From: Aphrophora alni | Taxonomy: Eukaryota > Arthropoda > Insecta > Hemiptera > Aphrophoridae | DNA length: 64,000 nt | Direction: 5' to 3' | Assembly (NCBI GenBank): GCA_963513935.1 | Contig: OY740765.1 | Span: forward strand, 74,259,718 to 74,323,717 | Shown here: one piece after another, positions 1 to 12,500 of the stretch | Layout of the letters: the number at the start of each line of letters is the position of its first letter | Numbering within the stretch: the stretch's first letter is position 1 | Program-made: the position numbers and the translations under genes | The notes under the pieces: generated by a model | What the model saw: only the letters and a program-made list of their open reading frames with translations | What the model was told of the DNA's origin: nothing | Databases searched by the model: none

Positions 1-1
1 A

Positions 2-750
2 ATGTCAAGAAACAGACTTCAGTTGCTGCTAAGACCGATGAGGTTTGATTACCAACGTACAAGGGCTGGAAGAAAATTGTTGGATAAATTGGCTGCTATA
101 AGAGATGTGTTCGATCAGTTTGTTGAAAATTGTCAAAAGAATTATGTGGTATCAGAATTTGTAACATTAAATGAAATGCTAGATGCATTCCGTGGCAGGT
201 GCAGTTTTAGAGTGTTTATGAAAAACAAACCAGCCAAATACAGCATAAATTTTTTTGCAATAAAATGTGCCCCAACATTTTATACCAGCAATACGTAGCA
301 GCCTGAAGGACCTTTTTGCATTGATAATTCATCTAAAGCTATTGTTGAAAGGATGATTCAACCCTTTTCAGGAACTGGACGTAATGTAACAACTGATAAT
401 TGGTTTACATCCTTTCCATTATATGCTGTGTTGTTTACCTTAGTAGGCATACTAAGGATAAACAAAAGAGAAATCCCTCCATTATTTCTGAAGACAAAAG
501 AGAGAAAAATTGGAAATTCACTGTTTGGTTTCAAGCAGGAATGCACTTTGGTTTCTCATCAACCAAAGAGAAATAAAAATGTGTTATTGTTATCATCAAT
601 GCATGATGACGATGCTATTGATAACGATCTTACATCTAAAACCTATACGAAACTGGATATCATCCTGTTTTACAATTCTAGCAAGGGAGGTGTCGACAAA
701 TCTTGTAAGCAAGGGAAAATCAAAACTTGTAAATCCATTTGAAGCCATTT
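2..750 (+). pseudogene. piggyBac transposase, broken fragment
   Basis: Two reading frames together cover the middle of a piggyBac-type DDE transposase. The first (2-298) contains NRLQLLLRPMRFD and NKPAKYSINFFAIK, which match the conserved block ahead of the first catalytic Asp. The second (353-742) contains GRNVTTDNWFTS, the conserved block around the second Asp, and then YNSSKGGVDK, the third-Asp region. A stop at 296-298 and frame changes separate the pieces. The N-terminus lies off the window and the cysteine-rich C-terminal domain is missing after about 750, so no active protein can be made. The family assignment rests on these motifs and is firm. Confidence 0.9.
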
Positions 751-1358
751 AAATTACTTTTAATAATAAATATGTTTGCTATATATTATTAAAGTCATTG
801 CAATAATTCAGTCTTGACAGTCAATCCATACATTTTAAAAATCCAATGAAAGTGTTAAAAACTTGTTAGAAAAAATAACATTTGAAAGACATTTAACCAC
901 TCGTCGTATGCAGGGTAACAAAACAATCCACCTATCATTTTTCAATTGAAACATTTGTCTAAAAATTAGTGATTTTTTTCAATAATTATTGATCAAAATG
1001 GCTTATGTCTACATTGTTTAAACTTTTCATTTTATAACTGTTCAATCATTTTTTATTTGGATTCATGTGTGTTATTGTGTAAAAGTGTTTTTTTCTACAT
1101 GTAATAAAAATGTAAGTACTTGACAGTACCGTATCTATAATTTATTAATACAGTGTTAATCTATTGTTTTTTAAGTTCCGTAGAAATCAGTAATCCAATC
1201 TATCCTCGGTCCCAGTTAGTTCAAATAATCGATGTCTTACTGTATCACAATGAAGGAATCAAATAAATTACATTTAATTCATATTTTCATGCAACTATTA
1301 TACCTAAATAATTTTTTACATAACTACTGACGTAATAAACATTTCATCCAAATATTAC
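751..1358. other. AT-rich stretch, no gene seen
   Basis: I see no coding-like segment, RNA gene or clear repeat. It lies between the piggyBac fragment and the downstream side of the candidate host exon, so it may be intron or 3' flank of the host gene. Confidence 0.6.
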
Positions 1359-1512
1359 CTAAATAGTCTTCTACATAACTGCTGACATATTGGGGCATTT
1401 CATCTAACTGTTGTCGCCAATAGTTTGAGTCTGGGAATATCATCTGCAAGTTAGCTAAACTGACTGTTCTAGAAACTGTTGCAAGTATATCCACACATAC
1501 ATTGGGAATATT
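1359..1512 (-). CDS. candidate internal exon of an unidentified host gene
   Basis: On the minus strand a polypyrimidine-rich acceptor ending TTTTCAG (intron side 1513) is followed by 154 open bases and a donor GTAATA (intron side 1358). In phase 0 it reads 51 codons plus one base with no stop, giving a balanced, non-repetitive peptide (for example NIPNVCVDILATV, then IFPDSNYWRQQLDEMPQYV and ending EDYL). Base composition is clearly less AT-biased than the surroundings. It starts in phase 0, exactly the phase in which the candidate exon at 15442-15530 ends, so both probably belong to one minus-strand gene. I do not recognise the protein. No transposon family known to me contains this segment, but an old element exon cannot be excluded. 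Confidence 0.55.
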
Positions 1513-3485
1513 CTGAAAATTATAAAAGTATACAAATATTGTTAATAATGTACTTAAAATAGTTATATCAGTACAATAGAGAAGAATTGATTACTATATA
1601 TTTTAATATCTTCAAATTGTTTGTCCAAATAAAATAAATAGGCAAACAAATGTTTTGTAAAGAAAATGGTTAACATTAACTATGTATATTTTTTAATTAC
1701 TAATGGTATTTTATAATTTAATTTGAAAGTTATTTCTTGTTGAAAATGTTTTGTATATTCTTTCAACAACAAAAACAAAGTTATATTGGTAATTTTAAAG
1801 AACATTGTAGCAGTATAAAACTATGAATAGCTCACATAGTTAGTATCTCATGTAAGTATATTAAACATTATTATATTTTCACATAATGTTATTATGCATT
1901 TTTTCCAATTAGTATATGTAGTTAATGTAGTAATGTTTGCCTCTCCAATCTTTATCTATTTATCTATCAATCTATACCTTATAATGTTTTGACCGATTTT
2001 TGTACAATTTGATATGAAACGCTTTTTTTTTTGAAATTTCTCAATTTTGTCAAAATTAATCAAGATTTGGAGGTAATTCTTATACATTACAATAACAAAA
2101 TATATTTTTTTAATTCTAAATTATCTCTAAAGATATTTAATTCAATTTTCCTGAAATATAAGCCAAAATGTATTGGGCGTTTTCTTCTTCTACTACTGCA
2201 GCATTAGGGATTGCCTGGATCCACTTCTAAAATCTTTCTCAATTTGCGTAGCTGATTTAGTGTTTTTACTTAGCTCATTGTGACCTACTTCACATCCTCC
2301 TCCTATGTGGTTTTTGCTCTTCCTGCAGGTCGCTTCCACAATGGTCTTACCTCCAGATTACAAAATGTGTTGAGTATAAAGAACCCAAATAACACATATT
2401 AGTCACAATCTCCAAAAAATTTCAAATCGAGAGAAACATTGATCAAATGTGAAAATGAACCATTGACATAGAATTTCGATATTTAATAAAGCTATTTAGA
2501 ATAAATTTTGGTGAATTGTTACCATTAATGAGTGTATCTAACACTACCCATACATAAAATGACATTATGGGACTGTTTCCAAAAGTCAGGAGTAAGCCAT
2601 CATTTTGGCAATCAACAATAAGAAGTGTAAGATAGTAGCCGATTTAATTATTAATGAGAAAATAAATATTTAATTTAAGTTGTGAAATGTGTAAGTGTTT
2701 AAAATATACCACATTGAACTCAATTGTTTTTACTTATAAGTTTTTCTTCCAAAGATTATGATTCTATTTATTATTGTGTTTTCAAACCCTATGTATTGGA
2801 TGCTCAGTATAATATCTTCATATCCAAACTAATTGAAAAATGCTCTAAAATTCTTTTCTTTAATGTTTAACTTTATTTTAAATTGCTGCTGGGTGCCAAT
2901 AAGTTATGTTTAGAGAACTTATACTCTATCATTTCTACAGGGTTGTGAATTCTATGAGAAGTGTACTTTATGTAGAAATTATGAACAGAGTCAATTTCTG
3001 AAATACGTTAGATTGTTGTGTTTATTACCTGAAATGCATACACAATAAATTTTTAATTATTACAACATGAAGATAAAATATAGTTCAACTGTTAAATATC
3101 TATACATTTCACTGAATTTATTCATAACTAATTTACCTTTAGGATACTTTTGGTATTATCAAAGAAAAATTCGACATTATTAGTTCATCTTAAAAAACAC
3201 ATTTTTTAATATTTTTATCTTTACTATTAAAGCTCTTTTCCAAAAGAAGCGTTATGTATTTTTAAGTCATTAAAAAAAATAATAAAATTTGTCCCTAGTT
3301 TCTATAATTATTTACTATGTAGCAAATGTATAATATATGTAAATACAATGATACCAAAGTTGCTTTGAATTCTGATTTTAAAAATTTTTGACAACTTGTC
3401 CCACTGTTTTACTGAAGACTTCTTGTGTATTCTTTGAGTCCTCTATCATGAGATTCTTGTCCAGAGCTGGCTTCAGACTTAGGTC

Positions 3486-3640
3486 GTTTAGTACTTGTTA
3501 GTGACTTGTGTTGTTGAGTGCTTGTTTGCGACTTGCCTTGTTGAGTGCTTGTTTGCGACTTGTGTTGTCGAGTGCTAGTTCCAGACTAACTTCATCGAGT
3601 GCTTGTTAACGACTTAAGGTGTTGTTTGCGATTAGCCTCC
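3486..3640. repeat. short tandem repeat, about 27-bp unit
   Basis: The unit, close to GAGTGCTTGTTTGCGACTTG plus a variable TTGTT/CCTTGTT joint, recurs about five times with increasing divergence to the right. Two consecutive units around 3512-3565 are nearly identical. It sits in AT-rich noncoding DNA. Confidence 0.75.
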
Positions 3641-3911
3641 TCAAAAGATGTTTAGCGCCTTCTCTCGTTTATGATGTCTTTTATTGGATTAAAATTTCCT
3701 CCAATCAGAACAAATTATGTCATTATCTGTTGATTTATGCCATTCTCTTTTACCAAACTTATTTTTACATCTTATATAGTATGATTTAACCTAACAAAAC
3801 AAAAAAAAAACATTTATATATATTACAAAAATCTTCCTAGTCGTATTCTATAATTAGACAATATGATTAAAAAATTTAATTTATTTACTTGGTTCTGTAA
3901 CAATCTTTCAT

Positions 3912-3913
<2 letters not shown>

Positions 3914-3969
<56 letters not shown>
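3914..3969. repeat. (TA)n microsatellite at the 3' end of the LINE
   Basis: An uninterrupted TA run of about 28 units. It directly abuts the pentameric (GAAAT)n tail of the LINE, and another (TA)n run lies at the other end of the LINE. Confidence 0.95.
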
Positions 3970-3974
<5 letters not shown>

Positions 3975-6900
3975 GAAATGAAATGAAATGAAAAAATGCT
4001 TTATTTCACAACAAAAATATTCCATTACAATATTTGTTAAATTTTATATTACTAAACTTGTTCCAAACCATAAACTTAAAATATTTATAATTGCATTTTA
4101 AAAGCATAGCTGATTAGGCTGTCTGCTTGGTTGGGTAGAAATTTTCAAACACAATCACATATTACATCAAAGAAATTAACACATTACACACATTTGATGA
4201 TCTTAATAAGAAACAAATAACTTTAGAAAACATGTATTTACAAACAAATCTGGACTACCAATATTTGCATCAAAATTAAATCTTAAAACAAAAAAAAAAT
4301 ATATTTACGGTATTAAATTACAAAACGGAAAATATCTTACAATTTGGAAAACATGTGGAAACAAAAGTTTAAAAATGTATAGACGTCCCGATAGGGAATT
4401 AGAAATTAAATTCTTGAATTAAAGCCCATCTGTATTGCCAAGCTTGTTGAGAAAATTTTGCAAGCCGCACCCAATCGTGCCCATTTAAATACTTTAAAAC
4501 CTCTTCCTTACTTAGTTCATGCGTTTTGAACCACCTAAATCTGAAATCCTTTAAAATTGGACATTTTCCGATAAAATGGTATGTATCCTCGAACTGATTT
4601 AAATTACAAAGAGAGCAATTATAATTTTGTTCCCTGACCCAAGGTTTATAATTTAAATGAAGCAAATCTCCCCTACACTTGAAAACCCATCCAATTAATT
4701 TTGAATTAAATTCCTCTCTAAAATAAGTTTTATCGCCTAGGTCATAGTCTACCTCTCTGTATAAGGCATGGTACTGACTTGTCCTAGCGGCTTGTATACA
4801 TTTCTGCCTAGCATCGTCCCTTATCGCTTGCCATAAGGTCATCAGTTGCCCCCGCCATAGTCCCGCATCAGCTGATAACGGCACAGAATGCCTTTCAGCC
4901 AAATACTGCCACTCTCGAAACCAAAATAGATTTTTCCTAATTATTTCTTTTGATAAAATATTAGGTAGACGGTTATCGGCCATGTCCAGCACTTTTATTA
5001 TGTATTTAAAATGTAACTTAAAAGCAAAAACAAACAATTTTTCAAAATTTGTCTCCAAATACAACATATAGTTAGGTGTGTTTTGTGGCAGACACAGAAT
5101 CCGTTTGATAAAAAAACGTAACAGCTGTTCTACCGAATCATGTTCCCGATATCCCCACACTTGGGCTCCGTAACACATGATTGACCTGGCTACAGCTTTA
5201 AAACATTCCGATTTAGTTAATAGGGTAATACTTGCATGGCCTAACAAATTTACCCAAGCATGATTGATGGCATTTTTAGATGCTGTCAGTTTCTCTTCAA
5301 AATGACATTGTAAAGACAATGCTGGTGTCAGAGTCAGACCTAGATATTTATACTTGTTGACACATTCAATCCGTTCACCTTTATAAAACCATCGCTCATG
5401 AGACGATAATTTCCCCCCATTTCGAAAGACCATAATTTTAGATTTGTCCAAATTTATTTTCAAATTCCAAGCGTCACAATATCTTTCTAAATTTGTTATC
5501 ATATATTGCAATACTACAGGAGCAGGGGCCAGCAACACAATGTCATCAGCATATAACAACACTCTGATCTTCGTGTCACCGAACTGACAACCGCCTCCTA
5601 GAACCTCGTGCAAGTCGTTTATAAATAAAGAGAATAACAGTGGACTTAACAGACATCCCTGCCTTAAGCCCTTGCTTGTTTCAAAACAATTGGACACCCC
5701 CTCCCCACACCAAACCCCTGCTGCAGTACCATTATACAAACTTTGTAAAATCCTCACAATTTTTGTAGACACTCCCAGAGAATATAGTTTATAAAACAAT
5801 GACTTTCGATCTATCCTATCAAAGGCCGCAGAAAAATCAACAAAAAAACAATAAAGCTTTCCCTTGTTTAATGCGAGCCTCAGATTTATCATAGACATGA
5901 GATTGAATATATTGTCAATGGTGGAATAACCTTTCCTAAACCCCGCTTGGTACTCATTTAATATATTGTTTTCCCTAACCCATTTTTCTAACCTGTTTAA
6001 AATTATACCCGTAAAAAGTTTGGCGATAGCATCCATAAAACAAATACCTCTATAGTTGCTTACATCATTAACATCACCTTTTTTGTGTAATGGATATACA
6101 ATAGATTTTTTAAAACTAATCGGCACTTTCCCATTATCCCAAATTAAATTAAACATTTTTAGAACAATTTCAATTAATTTGTCTGGAGCTTGTTTATAAA
6201 ATTCATAAGGTATGCGGTCGAACCCTGGCGCTTTATTATCTTTTGAGGCCTTTAATACCTGTCTTATTTCACACATATCGATTGTTTTATCTAGACACTT
6301 AACTTTAAAAAAAGGTTCTGCAAACAAAACAGGCTGCATACTTATGGGGGGATCAAGCAGCATTTTAAAGTGCCTAACCCAGTCTTCCACCTTAATATTG
6401 TTTCCCACATAATTCATTCCTTTTTTTAAACTTTTCGCGGCCTCCCAAAAATCTTTCGTATTCTTAACATTTTGTAGTTTTTTAATTAACTCTTCGTTAA
6501 ACTGTTTCTTTTTCAAATCCCTTATTTTACTATAATCCTTGTTAGCTTCCAAATATAATTTTTTGACATAAATATTATTGTATCCCCTGTATAGATTTAA
6601 TAATTTGAATACTTTAGTTCTAGCCTTATCACACTCTTTGTCAAACCATTTGTTTTTCCCCCTAGACGCACTTTTCTTACCCCTATTTTGTTTACCCTGG
6701 TGCGCAGCCCCTCTCACAATGTCCGTTATCTCGTCTAGCATTACTTGTACATTTTCGTTAGATTCTACTAAGTTTAACTTACTATCTACCTTATTTTTAT
6801 AAAACCGATCATCCGATACTGACCACATTAATTTAGGTAACATAGGGAAACTTTTTACTTCCTTTATTTTATTATCTAATCGCGCGTATATCTCTAGCTG

Positions 6901-7747
6901 AATTGGTAAATGGTCCGACCCAATAAATTCTTTCACACACATATCCTTAACCCAATCTAAACTGTTTAGTGAAATACTTGCCAAATCAATTACAGAGGAC
7001 CCCATGTTACTAATGAAAGTGTATTGACCTTTATCGTCTGAGATTGTGCGCCCATTCAAAATGACTTGCCCATAATTATCACAAAACTCCAAATATTTTT
7101 TCCCCCTAATATTGCAAATTGTGTCTTTAGATGCACGTAATTCTTTAATATTGCTTAAACTACTTATAAGATTAACATTTATATTTTGTTTGTTTGCAGT
7201 TCTTGCGTTACAATCACCAATAATAATAAAACTCATGTTTGAATTAGAACTAACATAATCTGACAAGGCACTGAAATCTCTTTCCCAACAGTTGCAATTT
7301 AAATAAATGGGTAAAATGCGAGTAAAATGAGATTCTTCTAACTTAACTTCTACAGCATGAGCTATATCATTATGAACAAAATTTATATTATTTACAAAAT
7401 TTGATTTTAAATTAATTCCAACTAAACAGCCTCCTCGAGGCCTCCCAAAAGTACCCTCCTTAATTGCTGGTATTAACTTTAACCTGAAATTACTAAAATA
7501 GTTTCTTAAAAAATCAAAATCAACTTCTGTTATAAAAGTTTCTAACAAAATTATTATGTCGTAATCTAACAAAAAATTAATTAACTTAAAGTCACTGAGT
7601 TTATTTCTTAATCCGTGTACATTGTATGATAGGATTGTCAATGATACATCACCTCTAGAGGTTTTCTTGGGCGATGTTCGTTGATAGGTGCGGTTGCATT
7701 CTCACTTCCTTTCCTCCACCGTTGCAGTCGGCGTTGTTGCTATAGAG
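3969..7747 (-). mobile_element. non-LTR retrotransposon (R1/jockey-type LINE)
   Basis: A minus-strand LINE: one long endonuclease-RT ORF, a 3' UTR of about 400 bp ending in an AATAAA signal (RC of TTTATT near 4000) and a tail of about five (ATTTC) units. Both ends touch (TA)n microsatellites (3914-3969 and 7747-7772), which suggests insertion into a TA microsatellite. Only about 100 bp lie upstream of the ORF and no ORF1 is seen, so the 5' part is missing or the copy is 5' truncated at the microsatellite. Confidence 0.85.
4399..7641 (-). CDS. LINE ORF2: APE-type endonuclease plus reverse transcriptase
   Basis: An unbroken ORF of 1080 codons encoding the retrotransposition enzyme. The N-terminus (about residues 1-250) is an exonuclease-endonuclease-phosphatase domain: YNVHGL near residue 6, the acidic ETF near 34, IIGDCNA near 140 and GSDHLP near 241. 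The RT core runs from about 460 to 760, with FVDFSAAFD near 600, GLRQGCLLSPLLF near 658 and the catalytic YADD near 697. A C-terminal zinc-binding motif, C-x2-C-x8-H-x4-C, lies near 1020-1037. There is no RNase H domain in view. This layout fits the R1/jockey group; I cannot fix the clade. The first in-frame codon of this reading is TTG and no in-frame ATG lies between it and the upstream TGA near 7700, so the true start is probably lost or lay in a missing ORF1 overlap. The absence of stops implies a fairly young copy. Confidence 0.9.
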   Translation of the reverse strand: MTILSYNVHGLRNKLSDFKLINFLLDYDIIILLETFITEVDFDFLRNYFSNFRLKLIPAIKEGTFGRPRGGCLVGINLKSNFVNNINFVHNDIAHAVEVKLEESHFTRILPIYLNCNCWERDFSALSDYVSSNSNMSFIIIGDCNARTANKQNINVNLISSLSNIKELRASKDTICNIRGKKYLEFCDNYGQVILNGRTISDDKGQYTFISNMGSSVIDLASISLNSLDWVKDMCVKEFIGSDHLPIQLEIYARLDNKIKEVKSFPMLPKLMWSVSDDRFYKNKVDSKLNLVESNENVQVMLDEITDIVRGAAHQGKQNRGKKSASRGKNKWFDKECDKARTKVFKLLNLYRGYNNIYVKKLYLEANKDYSKIRDLKKKQFNEELIKKLQNVKNTKDFWEAAKSLKKGMNYVGNNIKVEDWVRHFKMLLDPPISMQPVLFAEPFFKVKCLDKTIDMCEIRQVLKASKDNKAPGFDRIPYEFYKQAPDKLIEIVLKMFNLIWDNGKVPISFKKSIVYPLHKKGDVNDVSNYRGICFMDAIAKLFTGIILNRLEKWVRENNILNEYQAGFRKGYSTIDNIFNLMSMINLRLALNKGKLYCFFVDFSAAFDRIDRKSLFYKLYSLGVSTKIVRILQSLYNGTAAGVWCGEGVSNCFETSKGLRQGCLLSPLLFSLFINDLHEVLGGGCQFGDTKIRVLLYADDIVLLAPAPVVLQYMITNLERYCDAWNLKINLDKSKIMVFRNGGKLSSHERWFYKGERIECVNKYKYLGLTLTPALSLQCHFEEKLTASKNAINHAWVNLLGHASITLLTKSECFKAVARSIMCYGAQVWGYREHDSVEQLLRFFIKRILCLPQNTPNYMLYLETNFEKLFVFAFKLHFKYIIKVLDMADNRLPNILSKEIIRKNLFWFREWQYLAERHSVPLSADAGLWRGQLMTLWQAIRDDARQKCIQAARTSQYHALYREVDYDLGDKTYFREEFNSKLIGWVFKCRGDLLHLNYKPWVREQNYNCSLCNLNQFEDTYHFIGKCPILKDFRFRWFKTHELSKEEVLKYLNGHDWVRLAKFSQQAWQYRWALIQEFNF

Positions 7748-7772
7748 TATATATATATATATATATATATAT
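7747..7772. repeat. (TA)n microsatellite at the 5' end of the LINE
   Basis: About 13 TA units directly upstream of the 5' boundary of the LINE, mirroring the (TA)n at its 3' boundary. Confidence 0.9.
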
Positions 7773-8410
7773 TCAATCAGACTATATACACAACCAAAAG
7801 TAACCACTCCTGAGATCTCATTTTTCATAACAAGCTTTGTCTTCTGATATATGTATATATAATCTAACCAAACTTTAATTTACCAAAAAATGTGAAACGC
7901 TACAAATGGTCTTGAACATTATATGTTTTTTTATTTATTTTTGTTAGATGTATGTTTTATATTATGACTATGTATTACTAAAAATATAGACACAAACACA
8001 AAGTGAACAGTAAAATGTTTATATGATTTATAAATAAATCGTATAAAAAATATATATTTAGTACAATTTTATATTAGGCTAAGTCAGGTTAGTAGAAAGT
8101 AGAGGAGTGGGCACACTGATGTACGGACAACTGTGTTCTTGAATTTACCTGTCTTTTTTAAGAGAATAGATCAATGTATGGCTTTATACAGGTTTGAGCA
8201 GTACATTAAGGTGGTGATACTTTCTAGGGAATCCTGGGTATTAGGGAGAAGAGTCAAAGCAAGGTGGGATGGCCCAGTGCAAATAGGGCTGGTTTGTATG
8301 TACCATGTATGGAGTTGAAGATGTCCTTTCATTTGAGGTAATATTCTAATCAGTGGTCTTATAATGTTTTATAATTAATTGTTGTTGAGCTAATTGTAAT
8401 ATTTTAAATT

Positions 8411-8520
8411 ACGTTGGGCGCCATTTTGTAATATTTATTACAAAAAATAATATATATATATAGGCTATACTCTTGAAAATAGCATAGAAAATTTCTAATT
8501 GGGTCGTAAGTTCTTTTATA
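8411..8520 (-). mobile_element. LTR retrotransposon relic A: primer-binding site and LTR end
   Basis: On the minus strand, TATTACAAAATGGCGCCCAACGT contains an LTR end (ATTACA) followed by 13 bases of a tRNA-Lys primer-binding site, TGGCGCCCAACGT. It closely matches the junction at 61615-61640 on the other strand. At 8501-8515 the minus strand reads AAGAACTTACGACCC, which also occurs at 61461-61475 before the LTR end there. The same LTR family is therefore present, inverted. Its internal region, which would lie to the left, is not recognisable. Confidence 0.55.
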
Positions 8521-9454
8521 GTGTACTCTGGAGAATTTCAAATAAAAAATACAGAATCCAATTTGTGAAATGTAAATTTAATTATTTTAAAATAAAATTA
8601 TAGATTGTATACAAATTAAAATATTTCCTGAAAAAACAAAAATCATCACATTTTTTATAACATCATAAAATTATAATTCAACCATACTTAATTTATAATT
8701 AATTTTTTGGTTGCAACCTAATTCAAAATAAAAATCTTTCATATATAAAAATACAATATACTCAAAATTTACAATATTTTTATATTACCAAATTTCTTTT
8801 TACTAATTACTTATTCTCTAAACATCAAATCCAATAAAATCAACTCATGAATGTTTTTTTATTAAAGTTTATAATAATAATTTTTTTAAACACATTTTTC
8901 TCTTATTTGAATCCAGGTGATATCTCTGCAAACATCCTATCAAAAATTTGTTAATAAACTATATGTTCGTTATTTTATGTTTAGGTTTTTTATGAAAAAT
9001 ATTTTGAGCATGTCATACCAAGAATGCTAACACTGAAGCTAAATTCTGCAATATACTTAAAATTTTCATTGGATTTAAACTACTTCTTTGTTCAAACCTG
9101 CATGTCCTCTTTTAAATTCACATCACCGTCTATTAAAAAGTATCTTATTGAAAACATCCTCTCTCTCTAAAATGTAACTTTGTAACTATTTGAATAAATC
9201 GGAGATTCATTTTTTCATACTTTTAATAATTGCCACACGTTGTGCGCCAATTGTAACAATATGAATTTACTGGAATTTATTTATTTCATTTCTAGTTTTA
9301 TTAATTGCCACACGTGTGTTAATTGTAATAATAATGAAAAATCAAGACAGTGTAGAAGGAATTTACTTAAAAAATGAATTGCCCAACCTTGTGAGACAAT
9401 TACAATGATTTATTAAAAAAGGAAAAGCTAATAATATTAGAAAAATAGTTAAAA

Positions 9455-9530
9455 GTTGGGCGCCATGGCAAGTGCACATTTGCCAGTTAGAATTTTGAAA
9501 ACTGAATGGGTCGTGAATTCTTTAGAAACA
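9455..9530 (-). mobile_element. LTR retrotransposon relic B: primer-binding site and LTR end
   Basis: The minus strand reads TTGCCATGGCGCCCAAC, an LTR-like CA end followed by 11 bases of the same tRNA-Lys primer-binding site. AAGAATTCACGACCC at 9508-9522 corresponds to the motif found in relic A and in the 61-kb copy. The match is weaker than relic A. How far the LTR runs to the right (into 10-12 kb) cannot be judged by eye. Confidence 0.4.
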
Positions 9531-12500
9531 GTGTACTTAATGGAATAAATGAAATGGAATGCAGAAATCTTTTATACTTTTAAACAAACATGATTATTTA
9601 TTTAGACACACTAAATTGAGACATATACAAATTACAAACTTCAATAATCAATAACTCAAAACTTAAAATTAAACTTTACATATTTAGAATTTTAAATGTT
9701 TTTACTTCAAAAAAAAAAAAAGAATCTAAAAGAGTACGAGTCTGGGCTTTGCTTGACTAACTATTCCAAACTCATACCTTATTCATTTTCTAATATGTTT
9801 AGAATTGCAAGTGTTTAATAGAAATAAAAATATAAACACTATGCCTAGTTGTGTTAGTATTGTTATTAATTTCCTCTTTCATTTAACATAATTTTTTCTT
9901 TGAGCTTAAAAAGAGAATTATTGCTGACACTGCAAATAGTTATATGTCACACAATAAATATATAAGTTGAACATAAAATAATATAATGTGACAAAAACTT
10001 ATAACTAACAAAAACATTTCTTAAAAACTACTATACATACTCATATCCAGAGTTAATTGTTCACATGATCATCATTAACTAAACGTTCTGATCCACTTTC
10101 CCCTAATTTTCGACCACTTGGCTGATGGTAGTCTAGCCCTATCATACACATTATTTCTTTAAGGTTTTATAGTTGTCTGCGTTTCTCACTAAACATTGTT
10201 CAAATTACAATATATATTCACTCCTAGACTCGATTCAAATGGATAATCATTTCATACCTAACCATAGTTCATTTCTAAAAACACTCTCTTCCCATTGTCA
10301 TGTGGTTTAGTCTTAAGTATTTCACTTCTTCACATTATAGTCATTTTTAACGAAGACAAACATCGCTAATACTTTTACACATTTGATATTATTGTTCAGT
10401 TAATACACTTTAAATAGCATACAATTATACATTTTTTACTTCTTTGATCACATTTTAAGATACAGGCATCTCACATCTAGAGCTTGCTCAATTGCCCCAA
10501 GACGACTGGGACTGACGAAAAGACGCTTTACCGCTAAAACACTCTGTGGAACCAGTCACATGCCTGTCTTATTTTTTTACTTTGAATAGTTTTTCACATT
10601 TAACTTATTGTCAACCAACACACATGTTTTCTACATTGTCACTGTTCATTCACGGTTTTTTTTATTCTCATCATCTTTTAGTTATTAAAAATAAAAGTCC
10701 GAACTACTTCCTGCCGTATTAATACCATTAGCCTATTCACAAATTTATACATATTTATTCCCTATATCTAATTACAACAGTTCCTATTCACTACTTATCT
10801 CTAATTACAATTTACAATCCTCTAATTACTTTTCATCATTTATATTTATTCGAATTTTGTTTTGTTAAATTATAAAATTTTATCCACCCTAGCACCCTGC
10901 TTTTCCCAAGAGCTTGCTGTTACTTCTTGCATGAGCACCCCCATGCTATTTATTCAATCATCTGCTTTGAACTTTACCAATAATATTTCAATAATTCACA
11001 ATGTTACAACTTATTCAATTTTTATGTCTCATTTCCGAGAAAATCACTTATTGTGTGATTTCTCCTTTATTCAAAAATAACTTATTGTCTGTAAAACATC
11101 GTATCTCCTTAACAATGTCTTGTCTCTTTTCTTCAGCTTTTTCCTGTCCCTACCTTTACACTTTACACACAACACACTGCTGTCACATTTCTTAAAGTTT
11201 TATGCACATCTACACTGTTGTCATATTTCTCTTATATCTAATATTATATACTTTTTATTTTTTATTATTATTATTAATATATTTTTTACAAATCTCTCTG
11301 ACCATTTAGTACTAATTACCTCCTTTATTTATTTGTACTCTTTATTTAACTATCTATTATTATTATTATTGTTGTATTCTATAACAGAATACATTCCCTA
11401 TTGACTGCCTTGAGTCAAACTACTTTTATAGTCAGACCAAGTTTACATAACCGAAAATTTACTCTATTACAATCTATATAATTTGAGATTGAAACAATAC
11501 ACCATTTAATGAAAGAATATTCTGCCTACGAGCACATTCAGTAGAAGTTGTGAAGTTTTGGAACTGATATAATATAAACATCTTCAGAGCATGAACATAC
11601 TAGACTCGTGGTTATAGGTTACACACATCAGATATTTCTCATAACTATGTTCAAAATATGAAATTAGTAAAAACAATGAAATGAAAAAAGTGATAAATTC
11701 TTAACTTAAAAACGTTTTTTTATTGAGTGGTCAGAATCTTTACGTCCTCTTGTCTGCGCCAAGTGAAAAGTTATTCATAATACTTGAATAGGTAACTCGG
11801 CTGTTTAAAAAAGACCATTTTACATTTTGTCTATATATTTGTTTATACGCTTTCTGTTTGACAATTTCTCACAACTCTGTTTATTAATTCAAACACATTT
11901 CAACGACCACATTGCCATCTTATACCTAGTTTATAGTTATAGTTTGATTATTGTAGCTCACACATCACAACATATGGCAACATTGTTGTTGAAACACGTT
12001 TGATTTAATAAACATATTTGTAAGAAATTGTGTTTTATTACAATTTTAAAACATCTTACAAGTTAAGCTCAACATTTATTTTTATAAATGAAGTATGTAA
12101 AAATATTTAGATTTTATTTTCCATTGTAAAATAGTGGTGTCTCAAAACAGCTACTGCATGGACACAGGTGCTCTGACTAGAAATAAATCGTGACCTCTGA
12201 AGTGCTGCGCCTAAACCTTGCTTGTTGGATCTGTTACCTGATAAAGCGTTCTAGGTCTGCTTATTAGGGACAATTAATCTATTACCACTCCCGTGAATCG
12301 TCATTCATTGATTTCAGATCCCCTGCCAGGACACGCGCAAGCAAATATCCCTGTCCCGTTCTTTCTCACTTGGTTAACCACTGTTAACGATTTATTTATA
12401 TCTAATAATTAAACTAATTATTCTAATTATTAATTAATATAATTTCAGACTTAACATGGTTTATATAACTAACCTAATTTGGTATTGCACATTACATAAG

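Noticed and set aside
8133..8318. ORF with VVILSRESWVLGRRVKARWDG, vaguely like a retroviral integrase tail
   Set aside because: Too short, one motif only, no neighbouring integrase core, and the LTR relic beside it is on the other strand.
10862..11404. Overlapping ORFs rich in Phe/Leu/Ser
   Set aside because: Low-complexity pyrimidine-rich DNA; no conserved motif.
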